Assembly (NCBI RefSeq): GCF_965656765.1
Contig: NZ_CBFHLV010000029.1
Span: 1 to 35,489 of the forward strand
Length of the DNA stretch: 35,489 nt
Reading direction: 5' to 3'
From: Marivita sp965656765
GTDB taxonomy: Bacteria > Pseudomonadota > Alphaproteobacteria > Rhodobacterales > Rhodobacteraceae
This document shows, in pieces, positions 1-7,689 of the stretch; positions within the stretch are counted from its first letter, which is position 1; each line of letters starts with the position of its first letter. The translations under genes were made by a program, and so were the position numbers. Under the pieces are notes generated by a model that saw only the letters and a program-made list of their open reading frames with translations, was not told where the DNA came from and searched no databases.

Positions 1-160
1 GGAAGGGGTGATCGTGGGGGCCGTGCGTAAGGCGGGCAAGGTCAAGCGCCCAACCGGGGCGATGGTCATCGAAGAAGGCGATCAGGTCGTGCTCTTTACG
101 CTGGCCAAGGATGTGCCAGAGGTCGAACGCCTGCTTCAGGTGTCGATCGACTTTTTCTGA
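1..160 (+). CDS. trkA: TrkA potassium-uptake regulatory subunit, C-terminal end (partial)
   Basis: This is an open frame entering from the left edge (first full codon at 2) and ending in TGA at 158-160. The visible 52 residues begin EGVIVGAVRKAGKVKRPTGA and end VERLLQVSIDFF. They look like the last RCK_C (TrkA-C) domain of TrkA, the cytoplasmic NAD-binding ring that gates TrkH; the end pattern 'GD.VVLFTL..DVPEVERLLQVSIDFF' is typical of alphaproteobacterial TrkA. The trkH gene starts four bases after this stop, so the two are very probably co-transcribed. The nucleotide-binding domains lie outside the window and cannot be judged. Confidence 0.85.
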   Translation, partial: EGVIVGAVRKAGKVKRPTGAMVIEEGDQVVLFTLAKDVPEVERLLQVSIDFF

Positions 161-164
161 TCCG

Positions 165-1679
165 ATGCGGCTTTTGTATCGCCTGCCATTGTTGCTGCTT
201 CTGACGGGGCTGGCGTCGGTGTCGATGATTGTTCCTGCGATCGTGGCGCTGTGGGTTGAGGCGCATCAGGACGCACGATCGTTTTTTTACTCGGGCCTTG
301 TGGGGCTGATCATCTGTGCGTTGATCGGGTTTGCGTTGGCCAACCGACCGCACAATCGCAATGCAATCCGGCAATTGATGGCGTTGCTGGGCAGCTTTCT
401 GATCCTGCCCGCTGTGCTGGCGGTGCCGTTCTACGAGGCTGTGCAGACCACAACATTTCTGAACGCGTATCTTGAAATGGTGTCGAGTCTATCGACCACT
501 GGATTGCCACTGTTCCCGTCCGAACGCCTGTCGATGGCCGAACACCTGTGGCGCGCGCAGGTGGGCTGGATGGGTGGTTTGCTCATGTGGGTGGCCGCGG
601 CAGCAATTCTTGCGCCATTGAACCTTGGTGGATTCGAGGTAACGTCACTGGGCGAACCCGGGCAGGACGTGGTGGCTGGCGCTGCGCGGCGCGACACAGC
701 CAACCCGGCGAGCCGACTGGCCCGCAGTGCAGCAGTGCTGGTGCCTGCCTATGCGCTGCTCACATTGGCGTTGTGGGTTTTGCTGCTGGTTGCAGGCGAC
801 ACGCCGTTTGTTGCTTTGACCCATGCGATGAGCGTAATGTCCACATCGGGGATCTCTCCGGTCGGTGGACCGGAAGGGGCCAACAGCGGCATCGCGGGTG
901 AGGCGATCATGGCAGTGTTCCTGCTGTTCGCGCTGTCGCGGGTGACGTTTTCGCAAGATACCAGCGCAGCCCAAAAGGCCGGTCTGTTTTACGATCCCGA
1001 GTTCCGTGTGGGGTTGGCGATTGTCTTGACGGTGCCGACCTTACTTGTGCTTCGGCACTTCGTGGCAGCGCTTGATATCGGCGATCAGAACAACGTTATC
1101 GCAGCTGTACGGGCGTTCTGGGGGGCTGCGTTTACCGTGCTGTCGTTTCTGACCACACATGGCTATGCCAGTGTGGATTGGGTGGATGCGCAGGCGTGGT
1201 CGGGGCTGGAAACCCCCGGATTGATCCTGATGGGCCTGGCACTGATTGGCGGCGGCGTGGCAACGACCGCAGGTGGGGTCAAGCTGATGCGGGTCTTTGC
1301 ACTTACCATGAACGGCATGCGCGAGGTGGACCGGTTGGTGCATCCGTCATCCGTCGGGCGGTCTGGCCTTGTGTCGCGGCGCACGCGGCGCGAAGGGGCG
1401 TTCATTGCGTGGGTGTTCTTCATGATTTTCGCGATCACGCTGGCAGCCACGACGGTGGCCTTTGCTGCGTTTAGCATTCCCTTCGAGCAATCACTGGTTC
1501 TTGCCGTGGCCAGCCTGTCGAATTGTGGGCCTTTGGTTGAAGTGGTGCAAGCTGGTCGTTTGAACCTGATTGAACTCGGACCGGGGCCCAAAGTCATTGC
1601 GTCGATTGCGATGATTATGGGGCGTTTAGAGATGCTCGCACTTGTGGTGATTTTGACCCCAGATCTTTGGCGCGATTGA
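165..1679 (+). CDS. trkH: TrkH family potassium uptake channel/transporter
   Basis: This 504-residue polytopic inner-membrane protein is the K+-translocating subunit of the Trk system. The frame stays open upstream to an ATG at 111, but that lies inside trkA; the ATG at 165, giving MRLLYRLPLL and an immediate membrane segment, fits better. The four pore-loop filter regions of the Trk/Ktr superfamily are visible: STTG near 110-113, STSGI near 226-230, TTHGY near 330-334 and SNCG near 452-455. A TTAGGVK segment (about 367-373) and the family-typical terminal GRLEM block (about 486-490) are also present. Length is close to that of E. coli TrkH. It follows trkA directly, so one operon is expected. 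No clear Shine-Dalgarno is seen, consistent with translational coupling to trkA. Confidence 0.93.
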   Translation: MRLLYRLPLLLLLTGLASVSMIVPAIVALWVEAHQDARSFFYSGLVGLIICALIGFALANRPHNRNAIRQLMALLGSFLILPAVLAVPFYEAVQTTTFLNAYLEMVSSLSTTGLPLFPSERLSMAEHLWRAQVGWMGGLLMWVAAAAILAPLNLGGFEVTSLGEPGQDVVAGAARRDTANPASRLARSAAVLVPAYALLTLALWVLLLVAGDTPFVALTHAMSVMSTSGISPVGGPEGANSGIAGEAIMAVFLLFALSRVTFSQDTSAAQKAGLFYDPEFRVGLAIVLTVPTLLVLRHFVAALDIGDQNNVIAAVRAFWGAAFTVLSFLTTHGYASVDWVDAQAWSGLETPGLILMGLALIGGGVATTAGGVKLMRVFALTMNGMREVDRLVHPSSVGRSGLVSRRTRREGAFIAWVFFMIFAITLAATTVAFAAFSIPFEQSLVLAVASLSNCGPLVEVVQAGRLNLIELGPGPKVIASIAMIMGRLEMLALVVILTPDLWRD

Positions 1680-1722
1680 GCCATACCCGCACACTTGCCA
1701 AAATTCCTTGTTTTTCCACTGG

Positions 1723-1768
1723 AATTCACAACTGTGCCAAGACATAGTGGCCTCAAATTCACGACTGT
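1723..1768 (+). promoter_or_regulatory. Near-identical 13-bp direct repeat upstream of hfq
   Basis: AATTCACAACTGT at 1723-1735 recurs as AATTCACGACTGT at 1756-1768, with one mismatch. The copies start 33 bp apart, about three helical turns, in the 123-bp gap between trkH and hfq. This geometry would allow a protein to bind both copies on one DNA face. I do not recognise the motif, and chance similarity is possible. Confidence 0.3.
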
Positions 1769-1802
1769 CGGCGCGACAAAAGCAAGAATAAAGGCATATT
1801 TT

Positions 1803-2042
1803 ATGGCATCCGATAAGCAGAACCTTCAGGACGCATTTTTGAATCACGTCCGCAAGACGAAGGTGCCCGTGACTGTTTTCTTGATCAACGGCGTCAAATT
1901 GCAGGGCGTGATCACGTGGTTCGACAATTTCTGTGTGCTTTTGCGTCGGGATGGCCAATCGCAGCTTGTCTACAAGCACGCCATTTCGACCATTATGCCC
2001 GCACAGCCGATCAATCTGTATGACGGCGAAGGCGACAATTGA
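1803..2042 (+). CDS. hfq: RNA chaperone Hfq
   Basis: Hfq is an Sm-like hexameric RNA chaperone that pairs small RNAs with mRNAs and influences mRNA decay. The frame runs back to 1695, but the family N-terminus MASDKQNLQDAFLNHVRK starts at the ATG at 1803, with an AAAGG Shine-Dalgarno about eight bases upstream. The 79-residue product has the Sm1 motif (residues about 20-50, VTVFLINGVKLQGVITWFD) and the Sm2 motif YKHAISTIMP (about 57-66), where E. coli Hfq has the YKHAISTVVP block with the RNA-contacting KH residues. It lacks the long disordered C-terminal tail of the E. coli protein, as is usual in alphaproteobacteria. Its stop overlaps the hflX start by four bases. Confidence 0.97.
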   Translation: MASDKQNLQDAFLNHVRKTKVPVTVFLINGVKLQGVITWFDNFCVLLRRDGQSQLVYKHAISTIMPAQPINLYDGEGDN

Positions 2043-3313
2043 AAGAACACAAAGCGCATGTGACCCCGGCGTGGGTCCTGCATCCTGACATCACCAGTGA
2101 CCGGTCTCGCCGGGCCGCCGAACCCGCTTTGGCAGAAGCGGTCGCTTTGGCGGCTGCCTTGCCGGGGCTTGACGTCACGGGAAGCACGGTTGTGCGCCTG
2201 CCCAAACCGCATCCCGGCGCATTGTTCGGGTCCGGCAAAATCAAAGAGCTTGAGACTCTGTTCAAGGAACAAGAGGTTGAACTGGTTCTTGTCGACGGTC
2301 CAGTCACGCCCGTACAGCAGCGCAATCTTGAAAAGGCGTGGGGCGTCAAGCTGTTGGATCGTACCGGGCTGATCCTTGAAATTTTTAGCGATCGGGCAGC
2401 GACCCGCGAAGGTGTGCTGCAGGTCGAGATGGCCGCGCTCAGCTATCAGCGCACACGACTGGTGCGAGCCTGGACGCACCTTGAACGTCAGCGTGGTGGT
2501 TTGGGCTTTGTTGGGGGACCGGGTGAAACCCAGATCGAGGCGGACCGCCGGGCGATTGACGACCAGCTTGTAAACCTGCGTCGTCAGCTCGACAAGGTGG
2601 TCAAAACCCGCAGTTTGCATCGTGCGGCGCGGGCCAAGGTGCCTTATCCAATCGTGGCGCTTGTCGGCTATACAAACGCTGGAAAATCGACGTTGTTCAA
2701 CCGGCTGACCGGGGCAGACGTGATGGCCAAAGACATGCTCTTTGCCACGCTTGATCCGACAATGCGGTCAGTGAAATTGCCTGATGGGCCAGATGTGATC
2801 TTGTCCGATACTGTGGGCTTTATCAGCGACTTGCCGACCGAACTCGTTGCCGCTTTCCGCGCTACGCTGGAAGAGGTGTTGGCCGCCGATCTGATCCTGC
2901 ATGTACGTGACATCAGCCACGCAGCGACCGAGGAACAGGCGCAGGATGTCCGTGACATTCTGAACTCGCTCGGGGTGACGGACACCACGCCGCTGCTTGA
3001 GGTCTGGAACAAGACCGACGCGATGGACACGGAGTCGCGTGATGCTGCATATGCCCGTGCAGACCGTGACGATGCGGTATTTGCAACCTCGGCATTGACC
3101 GGTGTCGGGCTTGGGCCGCTTCTAGAGGCCGTCAACCGCATCCTCGAAGGTGATCGCCGCGAAGAAACGTTGCATTTGGGCTTTGACGAAGGCCGTAAAC
3201 GGGCGTGGCTGTTTGATAAGGCGCTGGTTGAAGACGAAACGCAAGATGAGAGCGGCTATACAGTGCGTGTACGCTGGTTGGCCAAGGATGCCCGGCAATT
3301 CGAGACGCTTTAA
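2039..3313 (+). CDS. hflX: GTPase HflX (ribosome-associated)
   Basis: HflX is a GTPase of the Obg-HflX superfamily that binds the 50S subunit and splits stalled ribosomes. The 424-residue product shows the HflX N-domain, the linker RGGLGFVGGPGETQIE (about 152-167), G1 GYTNAGKS (about 210-217), G3 DTVGF (257-261) and G4 NKTD (324-327). The start used here is TTG at 2039, within TTGA, which also holds the hfq stop. A GTG at 2060 is the next in-frame alternative. The hfq-hflX pair is a widely conserved operon, and the four-base overlap implies translational coupling. No convincing terminator follows; the 127-bp gap to the convergent acylase gene shows nothing I can assign. Confidence 0.95.
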   Translation: MKEHKAHVTPAWVLHPDITSDRSRRAAEPALAEAVALAAALPGLDVTGSTVVRLPKPHPGALFGSGKIKELETLFKEQEVELVLVDGPVTPVQQRNLEKAWGVKLLDRTGLILEIFSDRAATREGVLQVEMAALSYQRTRLVRAWTHLERQRGGLGFVGGPGETQIEADRRAIDDQLVNLRRQLDKVVKTRSLHRAARAKVPYPIVALVGYTNAGKSTLFNRLTGADVMAKDMLFATLDPTMRSVKLPDGPDVILSDTVGFISDLPTELVAAFRATLEEVLAADLILHVRDISHAATEEQAQDVRDILNSLGVTDTTPLLEVWNKTDAMDTESRDAAYARADRDDAVFATSALTGVGLGPLLEAVNRILEGDRREETLHLGFDEGRKRAWLFDKALVEDETQDESGYTVRVRWLAKDARQFETL

Positions 3314-3440
3314 ACGCGACACCGGCCTCGTTTCTTTGTGCCCAACAAACTTCGATTGAGTTGCCCTTGGCGACCGGGGCAGAGCCCATGGACGCCAGCC
3401 GCGCAATTTTGTCGTTTGGCAGAAGGCCATTCGAAACCCG

Positions 3441-5924
3441 CTATTCGCGGACCAACCGCGTCACACCCACCGAGGCCGCACGCGCAAGATCGGCATCTAG
3501 CGACATCGGGATGTATTCACCCCGTCGCCAGAGAGTGCCCAGATCGTCGTAATGACGCGACAGGAAATGGCCGGACTGGCCCGTCGATAAGATGAAAACC
3601 GAACTGTCGGGATCGGCAAAGTCGTAAACTCCTCGATAGGCGGCACCATGGACGTTCAGGAAAGGGTTGGGGCCGACGCCTGTTCCGCGTCCGCGCATCA
3701 GCGTATGATCGCCTCCTGACGTGCTTTGGCGGATGTTCACGAAATACCGCAGGATCGGAACCTCGCCCAAAACTGGGTGATCATGAGTGGCCTGATGCGC
3801 ATCTCCCCAACGCAGGGATTCCAGAGCGGTGCCGTAGGTTTCGGAAATCCAGACCAGCGCATCGTCGAGCGCCAGTCGCGAAATGTCGGTGCAGGTTTCC
3901 TCGGCGGCGGATCTGATCACGTCACACCATGCACTGGCTCCGTCCACGTCGCGGTAGACACGTTCGATAAAGAGCGGCTCAACGCGGATGAATTCGGACG
4001 CCAGTGGGCCAAGATCGTCGCGGATCAGGCGGTCCTGAAGCGCGCGCAACCATGCCGAATAGATCAGTGGTTCGGGAAGATGTTCATTCATCTCGCCGTT
4101 CCAGTTGGCCAACAGGTCCAGTGCGCGTTGGCGTAAACGCTCGGGTGTGCCTTCGGGTGCGGCTTCGCCGGTGAACCAAAGATCTGCTCCAATAAGTGGC
4201 AGCAGCGCGCGGGCTGTGATTGAAACGGTATCGAGTTGCGCTTCGATAAAGCTGTCGCGAGTGTGCACTTCGCGGCCCTGCATCAGGCCTTGCCAGCGCA
4301 TCACGCGTTGGCTGTCGCCCCAATCAAAACTGACATGCAGCGGGAAGGGGCGGTCAACGATCTTGTTGTTGGTGTTGCCGACAATGCCACCCGTTGGATT
4401 CCGGAAAACCGGGTTGGACTCGTCCGGGAACACTCCTTGCCAACGGTTCTCGGCGCGCCAGCCCAAAGATGGCATACGGCCCTGACTTTGATGTGTTGCA
4501 TCGCGGCGCGGCATGGCACCGACCAGTTTCATCGCGATGGTGTCGCCGTCGATTACCGTCAGGTTTTGGGACGGCGCAACATAGGCCTTTGAAACATCGA
4601 GCGCCTCGTCGACGGACTGGGCATGCATGAGGCCGATGGCGGCCGACATCGACGTGTCCTGCGGGCTGAGCGCGGTCCAGGACAGGGCTGTGACATGGCC
4701 GGGCGGGGTGATCGCGCCAAGGTCGAACTGAGTACTGGGCAGGACGGGGCCGTTGTCGGTCCAGCGCAGTGTCAGGGTAACGGGATCGGCGTCCGCGATC
4801 TCGATGATCGACCGGCGGGTGATGAAGTCGTTGTAACCGTCTGGTGTGCGATATTGCTCTCGGTTGTTGGGGTTCAGCTCTTCTATGAAGATGTCCTGAT
4901 CGTCGAGGTAAGACGATGTCAGCCCCCAAGCGATGGCGTCTGACCGGCCCGCCATGATTGCCGGAATGCCAGGGATCGTCGCGCCGATCACGCCACCTGA
5001 GGACAGTTGCATACGGGCCAGATACCATGTCGCCGGTGCGGTGAATTGCAGGTGCGGGTCATTGGCCATCAGCGTCGATCCGGTGGCCGACCGGGTTGCG
5101 TCTGCCGCCCATGCGTTTGATGCGCCCGCCAGCCCGCGTGGAGCGACGGGCCAGAACAGCGGGTCGGGGCCATGTTGCGCGAACTGGGTCGCATCCCCAA
5201 CTCCGGGGACAAGCTGTGCGTATTCGGGCAGGGCTGCGACGCCGGGGCCGGGGATGTCGGGCAGGATATCAGCCAAACGGTTTTCATCTGGCAAGAGCAG
5301 CGATGTGCGAGCGCGTAGCACCTCTTCTTTGAGGTGGCTGGAGAGCTGCAGCGCCATCAGCTTGACCAAGGCCACCGAATCCGCTGGCTGCCAGGGGGCG
5401 AGGGGCGCGTTGAACACGAAGAATTCCGGTGCGCCACGCCCAAGGCTGTCGCGGTTGATCTCGCTGATGCGGGCATTCACCCCGGCGGCATAGGCGTCAA
5501 GCGCGTCGCGGGTGCGGGGGTCTTGCGCTTCGACCGACTGCACCGCGCGCGGATAAAGCGCCAGACGGCGCAGCAACTTGTCCGTCTCAACCGTGCGCGC
5601 GCCAAACAGTTCTGACAGGCGGCCCTGTGCGGTGCGACGCAGCAACGTCATTTGCCACAAGCGGTCTTGGGCGTGAGCATAGCCCAAGGCGTAGAATGCA
5701 TCACGGTCCGACGCCGGAAAGATGTGCGGCACGCCCGAGTTGTCACGCAGGATTTCGACATCAGCCGTAAGACCGGACACTGGAATGGTTTTTTCGTAGT
5801 CGGGCAAAGACCGCGAGGCGAGGTAGTAGACGGTCACCACACCAATCGTCGTCAGTATGAGAAAAGCCGTGGTCAGCCAAACCAATGCTCGAAAGATCAG
5901 CGCCACGTCAAATGTACCTTTCAC
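3441..5924 (-). CDS. Penicillin acylase (S45) family N-terminal-nucleophile hydrolase, membrane anchored
   Basis: The 827-residue product belongs to the penicillin amidase family, Ntn-hydrolases made as one precursor and cut autocatalytically into alpha and beta chains to expose a nucleophilic Ser. The sequence shows an N-terminal hydrophobic segment (about residues 10-36) that could be an uncleaved anchor or signal. It also shows the alpha-chain signature IPHIFP-like GVPHIFP (64-70) with GYAHAQDRLWQM (81-92), and the cleavage region GASNAW with the probable nucleophile Ser269. The downstream RWTDNGPVL segment matches the family R-x-x-x-GP pattern. The start is GTG at 5924, with GGA nine bases upstream; no ATG lies nearby. 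Members of this family cleave penicillins, cephalosporins or acyl-homoserine lactones; the substrate cannot be read from sequence. It reads convergently toward hflX and divergently from the neighbouring dehydrogenase gene. Confidence 0.9.
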   Translation of the reverse strand: MKGTFDVALIFRALVWLTTAFLILTTIGVVTVYYLASRSLPDYEKTIPVSGLTADVEILRDNSGVPHIFPASDRDAFYALGYAHAQDRLWQMTLLRRTAQGRLSELFGARTVETDKLLRRLALYPRAVQSVEAQDPRTRDALDAYAAGVNARISEINRDSLGRGAPEFFVFNAPLAPWQPADSVALVKLMALQLSSHLKEEVLRARTSLLLPDENRLADILPDIPGPGVAALPEYAQLVPGVGDATQFAQHGPDPLFWPVAPRGLAGASNAWAADATRSATGSTLMANDPHLQFTAPATWYLARMQLSSGGVIGATIPGIPAIMAGRSDAIAWGLTSSYLDDQDIFIEELNPNNREQYRTPDGYNDFITRRSIIEIADADPVTLTLRWTDNGPVLPSTQFDLGAITPPGHVTALSWTALSPQDTSMSAAIGLMHAQSVDEALDVSKAYVAPSQNLTVIDGDTIAMKLVGAMPRRDATHQSQGRMPSLGWRAENRWQGVFPDESNPVFRNPTGGIVGNTNNKIVDRPFPLHVSFDWGDSQRVMRWQGLMQGREVHTRDSFIEAQLDTVSITARALLPLIGADLWFTGEAAPEGTPERLRQRALDLLANWNGEMNEHLPEPLIYSAWLRALQDRLIRDDLGPLASEFIRVEPLFIERVYRDVDGASAWCDVIRSAAEETCTDISRLALDDALVWISETYGTALESLRWGDAHQATHDHPVLGEVPILRYFVNIRQSTSGGDHTLMRGRGTGVGPNPFLNVHGAAYRGVYDFADPDSSVFILSTGQSGHFLSRHYDDLGTLWRRGEYIPMSLDADLARAASVGVTRLVRE

Positions 5925-6051
5925 ACTCTATTTCCGCCACCTGCGGAAACTTGCGACGGCCCTACCGAACACGCAAGCCCTTGCCAAGGGGGCGGCGCGG
6001 CGTCAGGTAAAGGCAGCAGAAAATTACCACAGAAGATAGGGAGCGCGCGAC

Positions 6052-6924
6052 ATGGCGAAGGTGGCATTCTTGGGTTTGGGGGTTATGGGCTACCCGATGG
6101 CGGGGCATTTGGTCAAAGCGGGCCATGATGTGACGGTCTATAATCGGACGAAAGCGAAGGCGGAAAAATGGGTTGGTGAACATGGCGGTGCCCATGCTTC
6201 GACCCCGCGCGAGGCGGCGGCTGGTTGCGATTTTGTCATGTCCTGTGTTGGGAACGATGACGATTTGCGTGGGGTGTGTCTTGGCGACGATGGAGCATTT
6301 GCCGGGATGGTTGAAGGCAGCATCTTTGTCGATCACACAACAGTTTCAGCCAAAGTCACAAAGGAATTGTACGACGCGGCAGCAGCCAAAGGTGTGGCCT
6401 TTGTCGATGCTCCCATTTCAGGTGGTCAAGCCGGAGCCGAAAATGGCGTGCTGTCCGTGATGTGTGGCGCGGATCAGGCGGCGTTTGATGCAGCCGAGCC
6501 CGTGATTGATGCTTATGCCCGAATTTGCCGGTTGATCGGTGAAAGTGGCGCAGGCCAGATGACCAAAATGTGCAACCAGATCGCCATCGCCGGTCTTGTG
6601 CAGGGCCTGAGCGAGGCGCTGCATTTCGCGGAAAAAGCGGGCCTTGATGGTCGTGCGGTGGTCGAGGTGATCAGCCAAGGGGCTGCAGGATCATGGCAGA
6701 TGTCGAACCGCTATGAGACCATGATTGATGACAAATTCGAGCACGGTTTTGCGGTGGACTGGATGCGCAAGGACCTGGGTATCTGCCTTGATACCAGTGA
6801 CGAAATCGGTGCATCTTTGCCAGTCACGGCGTTGGTCGATCAGTTTTACAAAGATGTGCAAAAGCTGGACGGTGGACGTTGGGATACCTCAAGCCTGATC
6901 AAGCGCCTGCGTGCGATGGGATGA
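6052..6924 (+). CDS. NAD(P)-dependent 3-hydroxyisobutyrate-dehydrogenase-family oxidoreductase
   Basis: This beta-hydroxyacid dehydrogenase has 290 residues, the usual length. The N-terminal Rossmann motif GLGVMGYPMAGHL (8-20) is followed by the NRT cofactor-selecting turn (31-33), whose Arg suggests NADP preference in this family. The substrate loop DAPISGGQAGAENG (119-132) and the catalytic-lysine segment GAGQMTKMCNQ, with Lys172, are intact. The family oxidises 3-hydroxyisobutyrate or reduces tartronate semialdehyde, succinic semialdehyde or glyoxylate; I cannot choose between these. The ATG at 6052 has an AGGGAG Shine-Dalgarno upstream. It stands alone, divergent from the acylase gene, and ends at a strong hairpin terminator. 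Confidence 0.9.
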   Translation: MAKVAFLGLGVMGYPMAGHLVKAGHDVTVYNRTKAKAEKWVGEHGGAHASTPREAAAGCDFVMSCVGNDDDLRGVCLGDDGAFAGMVEGSIFVDHTTVSAKVTKELYDAAAAKGVAFVDAPISGGQAGAENGVLSVMCGADQAAFDAAEPVIDAYARICRLIGESGAGQMTKMCNQIAIAGLVQGLSEALHFAEKAGLDGRAVVEVISQGAAGSWQMSNRYETMIDDKFEHGFAVDWMRKDLGICLDTSDEIGASLPVTALVDQFYKDVQKLDGGRWDTSSLIKRLRAMG

Positions 6925-6932
6925 GATCGCGT

Positions 6933-6961
6933 GGCGGATGCGTTGGCGCATCCGCCTGTTT
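6933..6961 (+). terminator. Rho-independent terminator of the hydroxyacid dehydrogenase gene
   Basis: GGCGGATGCG (6933-6942) pairs perfectly with CGCATCCGCC (6947-6956) around a TTGG loop, then TGTTT follows. It starts eight bases after the stop codon at 6924, in the 61-bp gap between two convergent genes. The ten-pair stem could also stop minus-strand transcription, although no T run follows on that side. Confidence 0.75.
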
Positions 6962-6985
6962 CCATCAACAGATACGTGGATTACA

Positions 6986-7687
6986 TTACTCGGTATCGGT
7001 GCCGCGCAGCGCCAGAATAGCGATTATGCCAATGACGCAAAGCCCGACTACGGCTATGTTCAGCGGCCCGGTGTTGGCCACGATGACACCGATCAGAGCC
7101 CAAATCACCGTCACGCCGTATTCCGGGGCGCGGTGCAGGCGGTACTGTGCAACAAGCGCAATCACCAGACCAATCGACAAAGCCACAATGGCAGACCATG
7201 TGCCGCTCAGAATGCCATACCCGCCCAGCAATAGCCCGATCGAGACCGATGAAGCTGCGGTCAGCCATCCGGCGTAGATCGCCACCGGGGCTTGTTGCAG
7301 CCAGCGGTCTGTGTCTCCGACACGGAATAGGCTGACAAATGCGCTGATCAACATCGCCCAGATCAGAATTGTCGCGATGACGGGTGACACGTTGGCCACA
7401 GGCAACCACGTGGCGCCGATGGCGAGGCTGAGGACAAGCGGCGGGCGCATCGGTTCCCAATCGGGATCGTCGCTGCGCTTTAACAGGCCAAAGCCTGCGC
7501 CGATAATGATCCAGAGATAGATCAGGCCCCAGATCGAAAAGGCATAGCCAGCGGGCTGCACAGGTGGGTCGTTCTGCGGCACCGGGAATTGATCAGGTTC
7601 AAACCCGTTGAACCCTTGAGTGAACCACGGAGAGGCCGCAAAAACGAGTGCAGCGAGAAGAACCAGTCCTGCCCAAAGCCGTGTCAT
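6986..7687 (-). CDS. Multi-pass membrane protein, TspO/MBR-like (tryptophan-rich sensory protein-like)
   Basis: The frame is open far upstream, but the ATG at 7687 (MTRLWAGLVLL) is the likely start because it begins two bases after the serS stop. The 233-residue product has about eight hydrophobic segments and little else. The segment QPAGYAFSIWGLIYLWI (about 43-60) and scattered Trp residues resemble the TspO/MBR group of membrane proteins that bind porphyrins or other hydrophobic ligands. It is longer than the roughly 160-residue five-helix TspO proteins, so it is at most a distant or extended relative. Position suggests co-transcription behind serS, with no obvious functional link. Function is unknown. 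Confidence 0.7.
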   Translation of the reverse strand: MTRLWAGLVLLAALVFAASPWFTQGFNGFEPDQFPVPQNDPPVQPAGYAFSIWGLIYLWIIIGAGFGLLKRSDDPDWEPMRPPLVLSLAIGATWLPVANVSPVIATILIWAMLISAFVSLFRVGDTDRWLQQAPVAIYAGWLTAASSVSIGLLLGGYGILSGTWSAIVALSIGLVIALVAQYRLHRAPEYGVTVIWALIGVIVANTGPLNIAVVGLCVIGIIAILALRGTDTE

Positions 7688-7689
7688 GC

